64,000 nt of DNA from Psychrobacter sp. Ps6 (lineage in GTDB: Bacteria; Pseudomonadota; Gammaproteobacteria; Pseudomonadales; Moraxellaceae). The position numbers and the translations under genes are program-made. Below, one piece after another: positions 58,347-64,000 of this stretch; position 1 is the first letter of the stretch, and every line of letters starts with the position of its first letter. The notes under the pieces were generated by a model that worked only from the letters and a program-made list of their open reading frames with translations, had not been told where the DNA came from and searched no databases. The DNA is taken from positions 62,001 to 126,000 of the forward strand of contig NZ_JADQAI010000001.1 in the NCBI RefSeq assembly GCF_022129235.1, written 5' to 3'.

Positions 58347-59483
58347 ATGAGTAAACGCGATTTTTATGAAGTATTAGGTGTCAGCAAAACCGCTGACAGC
58401 AAGGAGATTAAGCGAGCCTACCGCAAGCTTGCCATGAAATATCATCCAGATCGCAACTCTGATGACCCTGATTCTGAAGACAAATTCAAAGAAGCCTCAA
58501 TGGCTTACGAAGTACTGAGCGATGAAGAAAAGCGCTCAGCGTATGACCGCATGGGTCATGCTGCCTTTGAAAATGGCATGGGTGGCGGCGGCTTTGGCGG
58601 TGCAGGCGGCGGCAACTTCCAAGACATTTTTGGCGATATTTTCGGTAACTTTGGTGACATCTTTGGTCAATCACGTGGCGGCGGTGGTGGACGCTCGCGT
58701 CGTGGCTCTGACCTGCGTTATGTGATTGAGCTGACATTAGAAGAAGCAGTACGCGGCTGCAAAAAAGAAATCAGCTTTACCGCGCCGGCGCCATGTGACA
58801 CTTGTGATGGTAAAGGCGCCAAAGATGCCTCTGATGTCGTGACCTGTCAGATGTGTCATGGCCAAGGCCAAGTGCGTATGCAGCAAGGTTTCTTTGCCGT
58901 GCAGCAAGCTTGCCCACAGTGTGGCGGCTCTGGTAAGCAAATCAAAAACCCTTGTCCTGACTGTCATGGTAATGGTGTCAAAGACAAGTCACGCACGCTA
59001 GAAGTATCTATCCCGGCAGGCGTCGATGATGGTGATCGCGTCCGTCTGGCAGGCGAAGGTGAGGCTGGCGGCGCAGGCGTACAGAATGGCGACTTATATG
59101 TCGAAGTACGCGTCAAACCGCACAACGTCTTTACTCGTCAAGGCGCCGATCTATATATGGATGTACCAGTCAGCATCACTGATGCAGCACTCGGTAAAGA
59201 AGTTGAGATCCCAACCTTAGATGGCAAAGTAAAAATCAAAGTGGCAGAAGGTACGCAAAGTGGTAAATTGCTACGTGTACGCGGTAAGGGCGTGACGCCA
59301 GTACGCACCACGATGAAAGGCGACTTGATCTGCCGTGTGGTCATCGAAACCCCTGTCAACCTAACTCGTGAGCAAAAAGATCTATTGCGTCAGTTCCAAG
59401 ATACGTTGGATGATGACAGTAAACATCAGCAGTCGCCACATAAAAAATCGTTCTTTAAAAAGATTGGCGATTTGTTTGACTGA
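58347..59483 (+). CDS. dnaJ: Chaperone protein DnaJ
   Basis: Hsp40 co-chaperone of DnaK. J domain (2-70) with HPD in AMKYHPDRN; Gly/Phe-rich linker (about 72-118); four zinc-finger repeats [33 protein letters not shown]-terminal substrate-binding domains; 378 residues, the normal length. GGAGAAACC is close upstream of the ATG. A terminator containing a parS-like variant follows. Confidence 0.98.
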   Translation: MSKRDFYEVLGVSKTADSKEIKRAYRKLAMKYHPDRNSDDPDSEDKFKEASMAYEVLSDEEKRSAYDRMGHAAFENGMGGGGFGGAGGGNFQDIFGDIFGNFGDIFGQSRGGGGGRSRRGSDLRYVIELTLEEAVRGCKKEISFTAPAPCDTCDGKGAKDASDVVTCQMCHGQGQVRMQQGFFAVQQACPQCGGSGKQIKNPCPDCHGNGVKDKSRTLEVSIPAGVDDGDRVRLAGEGEAGGAGVQNGDLYVEVRVKPHNVFTRQGADLYMDVPVSITDAALGKEVEIPTLDGKVKIKVAEGTQSGKLLRVRGKGVTPVRTTMKGDLICRVVIETPVNLTREQKDLLRQFQDTLDDDSKHQQSPHKKSFFKKIGDLFD

Positions 59484-59528
59484 TTATTTGACTAAGACAG
59501 ACTGTTGTTAGATAGCTATATTGAAAGT

Positions 59529-59566
59529 AAGCTCAAAGGTTTCATGTGAAACCTTTGGGCTTTTTC
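59529..59566 (+). terminator. dnaJ terminator built around a parS-like palindrome
   Basis: A 16-bp stem (59529-59544 with 59547-59562, one G-U) with only two loop bases, followed by T-run. Its centre is GTTTCATGTGAAAC (59539-59552). Confidence 0.8.
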
Positions 59567-59668
59567 TTGTGCTGATAAAAAACCACTCAGTTAACGATAT
59601 TTGTTAAACTGACGATAAATGATATCCGAAAATAACCCCGCCAAATATAAAGTATGTAAGGTAGAGAT

Positions 59669-60499
59669 ATGAGTCAACAAACAAAAGAACAAGCCATCAA
59701 AGTTGGTGTGATCGGTGCAGGTGGTCGCATGGGCCGTATGCTTATTGAAGCGGTACAAAATAATCCTAAGACCACGCTCAATGCAGCGATTGAACGCCAA
59801 GGATCTAGTCTCGTCGGCGCGGATGCAGGCGAGGTGGCTGCTATCGGACGTTTAGACGTGCAAATCGTTGACGAGCTAGAAGCTGTAATTAATGACATCG
59901 ATGTGCTGATTGATTTTAGTTTGCCTGATGCGACTGAAAAGAACATGCAAGTTTGTGCCGAGCATAATATCGCGATGGTCATCGGTACGACAGGATTTAA
60001 TGAGGCGCAAGAGCAGGTTCTGGCGACAGCAAGCGAAAAAATCGCCATTGTCTACGCGGGTAATTACTCAACCGGCGTCAACCTGTCATTGAAACTACTT
60101 GGCATGGCAGCCAAAGCATTTGGCAATGATGCTGACGTGGAGATCATCGAAGCGCATCATAAACACAAAATCGATGCACCGTCTGGTACGGCATATATGA
60201 TGGCAGAAGCCGTCGCAGACGCTCGCGGACAGAATCTAAAAGACGTTGCTATTTACGGACGTGAAGGACAGACGGGCGAGCGTGAGTCAGGCACGATTGG
60301 CATTCATGCCGTACGCGGTGGAGAGATCGTCGGCGACCATACTGTGATGTTTATCGCTAATGGTGAGGTAGTCGAGATCACCCATCGCGCACGTGAGCGC
60401 ATGACCTTTGCCGCAGGTGCCGTACGTGCCGCGACTTGGGTGACCGAGCAAGCAGTCGGGCAGTACAATATGCAAGATGTGCTGGGTCTGAATGATTAG
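59669..60499 (+). CDS. dapB: 4-hydroxy-tetrahydrodipicolinate reductase
   Basis: NAD(P)H-dependent step of lysine and diaminopimelate synthesis. Nucleotide-binding VGVIGAGGRMGRMLIEA, VIGTTGF, STGVNLSLKLL and the catalytic HHKHKIDAPSGTA identify it; 276 residues is normal. AAGGTAGAG stands before the ATG. Other dap genes are not adjacent. The secretin-like gene follows 33 bases downstream, perhaps co-transcribed. Confidence 0.97.
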   Translation: MSQQTKEQAIKVGVIGAGGRMGRMLIEAVQNNPKTTLNAAIERQGSSLVGADAGEVAAIGRLDVQIVDELEAVINDIDVLIDFSLPDATEKNMQVCAEHNIAMVIGTTGFNEAQEQVLATASEKIAIVYAGNYSTGVNLSLKLLGMAAKAFGNDADVEIIEAHHKHKIDAPSGTAYMMAEAVADARGQNLKDVAIYGREGQTGERESGTIGIHAVRGGEIVGDHTVMFIANGEVVEITHRARERMTFAAGAVRAATWVTEQAVGQYNMQDVLGLND

Positions 60500-60538
60500 G
60501 TAGCACTGGTAAGGCTCAAGAAAAATGAGAGAGTGCAT

Positions 60539-61444
60539 GTGAATAATGTTAAGCGTTATATAAAGCATCAGTTAACGAGCACTGTATTTGCGATCAGCAC
60601 TACTAACAATAGATGCTTGCCAGCGTTTGCCCTGAGCCTGACAATTTTGCCGATAGCAGTACAAGCCAGTAGTGACCAAACCTATGTGATTGACACTTAT
60701 GGCGGTGCCGCGCTACTGCCAACAGTGAGGCAACAACTGAATAGTAGCGCTGATGGTGGCACCGTCAGCGTATACCAAGATAAGTTGGTACTAATAACAA
60801 CACCTCGCAATTATCAAATGATACAGCAGCTCCTCACGCAGATTGACCGTCAGCCACAAGCGCTCACGGTCGCTGTGCGTGTTGGCAATAGCAGCAGTGT
60901 TCAGGATAATATTCGGCAGGGTCAAGTCATCATTACCAATCGCGGTATCCAAGGTACAGGCGTAATTAATCAATATAACCGCCAGCAACAAGGTAGTAGC
61001 TTGTACCAAGTACAAACGCTGTCTGGTAGTGCTGCTAGTATCAGTACGGGCACGCTCTATTCCTTGACGCAAAACTATCGTGCCACTATTCAACCAAATT
61101 ATCATTATCCCATTGACCGTCAGCCAAGCACGCAGATTATCATCCAGCAGCAAGTACTACTACCAACGACCCAAGGCATTAGCGTGACACCGCGTCTACT
61201 ACCGAATGGTCAAGTCGAAGTGAGATTGTCACAAGTTGAAGAGCGACTGGCACGATCCAACTCATCCTACAATAGGCACGGCACGAGCAATAATAGCATC
61301 CAAGGTCAAAGTCTGAACAGTACGATCATTGTGCGGCGTGGACAGTGGGTGACGATTGGTAAGATTTCACAACGCTCAACCAGCAGCGGCAGTCGAACGA
61401 ACAATAGCAACAATAGTGTACCGATTGCTTTGTTGGTGCAATAG
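60539..61444 (+). CDS. Small exported protein with secretin-like domains
   Basis: About 300 residues: a signal peptide (ending near AVQASSDQ), a region resembling a secretin N domain (SVYQDKLVLITTPRNYQMIQ, then QLLTQIDRQPQALTVAVRV), a Gln/Asn/Ser-rich middle, and a C-terminal stretch like the start of the secretin channel domain (VTPRLLPNGQVEVRLSQVEE; IIVRRGQWVTIGKISQ). It is far shorter than real secretins and lacks the pore region, so it may be a periplasmic accessory or pilotin-like protein, or a degenerate relic. The GTG at 60539 is likely (60533 possible). No other secretion genes adjoin. Confidence 0.65.
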   Translation: MNNVKRYIKHQLTSTVFAISTTNNRCLPAFALSLTILPIAVQASSDQTYVIDTYGGAALLPTVRQQLNSSADGGTVSVYQDKLVLITTPRNYQMIQQLLTQIDRQPQALTVAVRVGNSSSVQDNIRQGQVIITNRGIQGTGVINQYNRQQQGSSLYQVQTLSGSAASISTGTLYSLTQNYRATIQPNYHYPIDRQPSTQIIIQQQVLLPTTQGISVTPRLLPNGQVEVRLSQVEERLARSNSSYNRHGTSNNSIQGQSLNSTIIVRRGQWVTIGKISQRSTSSGSRTNNSNNSVPIALLVQ

Positions 61445-61470
61445 CTCATTAATTAGATAGCCAAACACAA

Positions 61471-61506
61471 AAAAGCGCGGTGCTGTTATTAATAGCACTG
61501 CGCTTC
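61471..61506. terminator. Terminator between convergent secretin-like and decarboxylase genes
   Basis: AGCGCGGTGCT (61474-61484) pairs with AGCACTGCGCT (61494-61504) with one mismatch; A-run upstream gives a U-tract for the minus-strand decarboxylase gene. Confidence 0.8.
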
Positions 61507-61527
61507 TCTATAGATAAGCCTCAAAGA

Positions 61528-62709
61528 CTAGTCAATATAAACCACTTCAAGCGGCGGAAAACCATTGAACTCTACCGATGAATACGAGTTGGTATAAGCG
61601 CCCGTAGTGAGCCAATAGATTTTGTCACCAATCTCAAGCTCCTCTGGCAACTGATAACCTGCTTCTTCATACATGATATCGGTTGAGTCACAAGTTGGAC
61701 CTGCCAGTACGACTGTCCCTTCACTAGTAGAAGTTTCCATCTTCGGGGTATAGACAGGATACTTGATTGCTTCGCCTAGCGTCTCGATTAAGCCTTGGAA
61801 TAAACCGACATCCGTATATACCCAGCGCGCCAAATCTGTATCTGATTTGCGAGAGATCAGTACCACATCACTCACCAAGACACCTGAACCACCGACCAAT
61901 GAACGGCCTGGCTCCAGAATAATCTCAGGCATCTCGTCATCATTATAATCATCAGTCAAATAGCTGGTGATCTCTTCTGCATAGACCTTAATAGGATTGA
62001 CTTCGCTGATGTAGTTGGTTGGGAAGCCGCCACCTAGATTGATCATTTGTAGCTTGATGCCTTCTTCGTTCTTCATCCAGTCAAACATATACTTAACTTT
62101 GGCTAACGCATCATCCCATGCCGCAACGTCTTTTTGCTGACTGCCAACGTGGAACGAAATACCATAAGGTACCAAGCCAAGCTCACGCGCTTGAATGAGC
62201 AAATCAATAGCCATATTCGGGTGACAGCCAAACTTACGTGACAATGGCCATTCTGCTGTCTCTGACCCTTGTACCAATATGCGCACAAATACTTTAGAGC
62301 CAGGTGCATGTTTGGCAATATTTTTTAGGTCTGCTTCTGAGTCGGTCGCGTACAGATCGATACCTTTTTCAAAGGCATACTTAACATGGTCGGCTTTTTT
62401 GATGGTGTTACCATAAGAAATGCGCGATGGCTCAACGCCGCAATCAAGCACACGATCCAGCTCATAGATAGAGGCACAGTCAAAGTTAGAGCCAAGCTTT
62501 GCCAGCAGATTGATTACTTCAACTGCAGGACTTGCCTTCATCGCATAATGCAGTTTGGCATTCGGAAACAGGCTGACCATCTCATGATACTTGGTCTCGA
62601 TACGACTTAGGTCCACCACTAAAAACGGGGTCTCGCGACCTTCAGCAGCTTTGGTAAATTTCTGCCAGCTGGCAGGTTCAAAATATTGGTCAATTTTGAT
62701 CATTGTCAT
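61528..62709 (-). CDS. Ornithine/lysine decarboxylase, fold-type III PLP
   Basis: PLP-dependent decarboxylase of the alanine-racemase fold, eukaryotic-ODC type, making putrescine or cadaverine. The PLP lysine is in AKLHYAMKASPAVEV; SFHVGSQQ, NLGGGFPT and ILEPGRSLVG bind cofactor; the catalytic Cys/Asp pair is GPTCDSTD, at the C-terminal barrel. At about 393 residues it matches bacterial ODC/LDC enzymes. ATG at 62709 with AAAGG upstream is preferred over the open frame to 62781. Ornithine versus lysine preference cannot be told from what I see. Confidence 0.9.
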   Translation of the reverse strand: MTMIKIDQYFEPASWQKFTKAAEGRETPFLVVDLSRIETKYHEMVSLFPNAKLHYAMKASPAVEVINLLAKLGSNFDCASIYELDRVLDCGVEPSRISYGNTIKKADHVKYAFEKGIDLYATDSEADLKNIAKHAPGSKVFVRILVQGSETAEWPLSRKFGCHPNMAIDLLIQARELGLVPYGISFHVGSQQKDVAAWDDALAKVKYMFDWMKNEEGIKLQMINLGGGFPTNYISEVNPIKVYAEEITSYLTDDYNDDEMPEIILEPGRSLVGGSGVLVSDVVLISRKSDTDLARWVYTDVGLFQGLIETLGEAIKYPVYTPKMETSTSEGTVVLAGPTCDSTDIMYEEAGYQLPEELEIGDKIYWLTTGAYTNSYSSVEFNGFPPLEVVYID

Positions 62710-62816
62710 AGTAGTAAACCTTTGGTGAGAACAGTATCTGCTAAAAATTGGCGCCATATAGTGGATATCAGAGAGTAACATCCACTATATGCATCATTAT
62801 GTAAAGGAGAAAGAGA

Positions 62817-63371
62817 TTAAGAATTGATCGGTTGTGGCTGCTGTTCAGCTGATGATGCGCCTTGCTTTTCGCGTATCTTGAGGACTTTGCGAACTTTATC
62901 ACGAGCACGTGTCTGTTTCAAACGAGACAGGTAGTCGACGAATATCACGCCATTGAGATGATCCATTTCGTGTTGGATACAGACGGCAAGCAAGCCTTCT
63001 ACCACTTCGTCAATAACGTCGCCGTTCTCGTCTAGTGCCTCGATACGTACTTTATTAGGGCGCTCAACCTTGTCGTAGACATCTGGGACTGAAAGACAGC
63101 CTTCTTCGTACGATTGTTTTTCTTCTACCAATGGCGTGACTTTTGGGTTAATAAAGACTCTTGGCGCGTTTTTGTCTTCGGACAAATCCATCACGATTAG
63201 CTGAATATGACGATCGACTTGGCTTGCGGCAAGGCCAATACCTTGAGCATCATACATTGTCTCAATCATGTCTGAGATTAAGGTTTTGATTTCAGCAGTC
63301 ACTTCCTTGACTGGCTTGGCAATCGTGCGCAAGCGGGGATCTGGGTAACTTAAGATAGGGAGTAGTGCCAT
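62817..63371 (-). CDS. def: Peptide deformylase
   Basis: Removes the formyl group from nascent proteins, an iron metallohydrolase. The three motifs are [15 protein letters not shown] with metal Cys, and QHEMDHLNG with two His ligands and catalytic Glu. The ATG at 63371 (MALLPIL) has GAGGTGA at good spacing; a GTG at 63380 is less likely. 184 residues. In most bacteria def precedes fmt; here fmt is at 0.4 kb, about 61 kb away in this window. It precedes the decarboxylase gene on the same strand. Confidence 0.97.
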   Translation of the reverse strand: MALLPILSYPDPRLRTIAKPVKEVTAEIKTLISDMIETMYDAQGIGLAASQVDRHIQLIVMDLSEDKNAPRVFINPKVTPLVEEKQSYEEGCLSVPDVYDKVERPNKVRIEALDENGDVIDEVVEGLLAVCIQHEMDHLNGVIFVDYLSRLKQTRARDKVRKVLKIREKQGASSAEQQPQPINS

Positions 63372-63511
63372 AACGCTCACCTCAATGATAGGGACAAAAT
63401 AGGGTTGATATTATAAGATAAATGGGGACAAAAGTAATGCTTATCAATACTTTCCCGTCTATATCACTTCTCATGCATTCACAAATTAAAGATTGTGATA
63501 GATATCTGGAC

Positions 63512-63544
63512 AAAAAAAAGCCTCACTTAACGCAAGGCTTTTTT
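63512..63544 (-). terminator. Terminator of the GlsB-like gene
   Basis: AAAAGCCT-type stem with AGGCTTTT around a ten-base loop, with a strong A-run on the left giving a U-tract on the minus strand. Confidence 0.8.
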
Positions 63545-63568
63545 GTAGATATTCTATCTGATTAGCCA

Positions 63569-63823
63569 TTATGCACGGCGTTTGTTTACAATCATTTCAT
63601 ACAAGAATAGCAAAATGATAGCACCGATGACCGAGAAAATAAGACCAGTGAAACCGCCATCTGCATTGATACCGATTAAACTCGCTAGGAAGCCACCTAA
63701 CATGGCACCGACGATACCCAATACGATCGTCATGATCCAACCCATAGGGTCACTGCCTGGCTTAATAGCACGTGCCAATAAACCTGCAACCAAACCTACG
63801 ATAATCATCCAAATAAAGCTCAT
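63569..63823 (-). CDS. GlsB/YeaQ/YmgE-family membrane protein
   Basis: An 84-residue inner-membrane protein with three glycine-rich helices: IWMIIVGLVAGLLARAIKPG, WIMTIVLGIVGAMLGGFLAS, and FSVIGAIILLFLYEMIV. The motif GDDPxGW-like GSDPMGW between helices fits the transglycosylase-associated (GlsB/YeaQ) family, often stress-induced; molecular role unknown. AGGAGAACA lies before the ATG at 63823. The following bases to the right edge (63824-64000) hold its promoter region and nothing else recognised. Confidence 0.92.
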   Translation of the reverse strand: MSFIWMIIVGLVAGLLARAIKPGSDPMGWIMTIVLGIVGAMLGGFLASLIGINADGGFTGLIFSVIGAIILLFLYEMIVNKRRA

Positions 63824-64000
63824 GTTGTTCTCCTAAATTATTAATATTTATAATATGTTGCTAATTTAATAACTCCATTGTAAAGGTTCCCCAAACGCAA
63901 GAGTAAGCAAAAAATGTTACCTGTGTAGGGCCTATGTGAGGAAAAAGTCAGATTTGCTATAACGTAGGTGCAATAGGTAAACGGGAGGTTACAAAGGTAG

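Overview
The window reads as chromosomal DNA around the replication origin of a gammaproteobacterium of the Moraxellaceae, most likely Psychrobacter. The pointers are the rpmH-rnpA-yidD-yidC-mnmE block diverging from dnaA-dnaN-recF-gyrB, a lipase closely resembling the Psychrobacter immobilis Lip1 type, and moderate GC. The genus is inferred from remembered protein families, not from a search.

Layout. 1-5.4 kb: start of rsmB (cut by the window edge), fmt, a hybrid sensor kinase, ribE. 5.4-12.2 kb, minus strand: ribD, nrdR, mnmE, yidC, yidD, rnpA and rpmH, with DnaA boxes in several gaps. 12.3-12.6 kb: oriC. 12.7-20.1 kb, plus strand: dnaA, dnaN, recF, gyrB. 20-23.8 kb: mntP, rlmF, a LysE-type exporter and an enoyl-CoA hydratase. 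23.8-26.7 kb: a long AT-rich gene for an HD-domain plus HSP90-like ATPase protein, a candidate defence gene. 26.8-28.7 kb: cupin and PatB/MalY lyase. 28.8-31.8 kb: two YadA-like trimeric adhesin genes, one without a membrane anchor. 32.4-34.8 kb: mgtC-like gene and guaA. 35-36.4 kb: a solitary AT-rich HEPN-domain gene, a second candidate defence gene. 36.5-38.8 kb: two MDR-type reductases. 39.8-45.7 kb: a complete oppABCDF-like peptide importer. 45.9-54.8 kb: mostly single genes (DUF2798, racemase, MATE pump, lipase, nitronate monooxygenase, DsrE, thioesterase, YheT, YigZ). 55-64 kb: rsuA, a DsbC-like protein, DUF2939, dnaJ, dapB, a secretin-like protein, an ornithine/lysine decarboxylase, def and a GlsB-type membrane protein.

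How it works together. Most of the window is housekeeping: origin firing, clamp and gyrase, membrane insertion and tRNA modification, riboflavin and lysine biosynthesis, and formyl-Met handling (fmt and def, here 61 kb apart). Over this lies an origin-proximal segregation layer: four perfect parS palindromes (5196, 16846, 20113, 20905) and five copies of one variant, several in coding sequence or fused to terminators.

Most interesting leads: the HD/HSP90-like protein, the HEPN protein, a two-copy 66-bp palindromic element with conserved core but different self-complementary arms (45831-45896 and 54069-54134), a second DnaA-box cluster between ribE and ribD, and very AT-rich patches inside rnpA/yidD and dnaA. 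No tRNA, rRNA, CRISPR array, insertion sequence or prophage was recognised.
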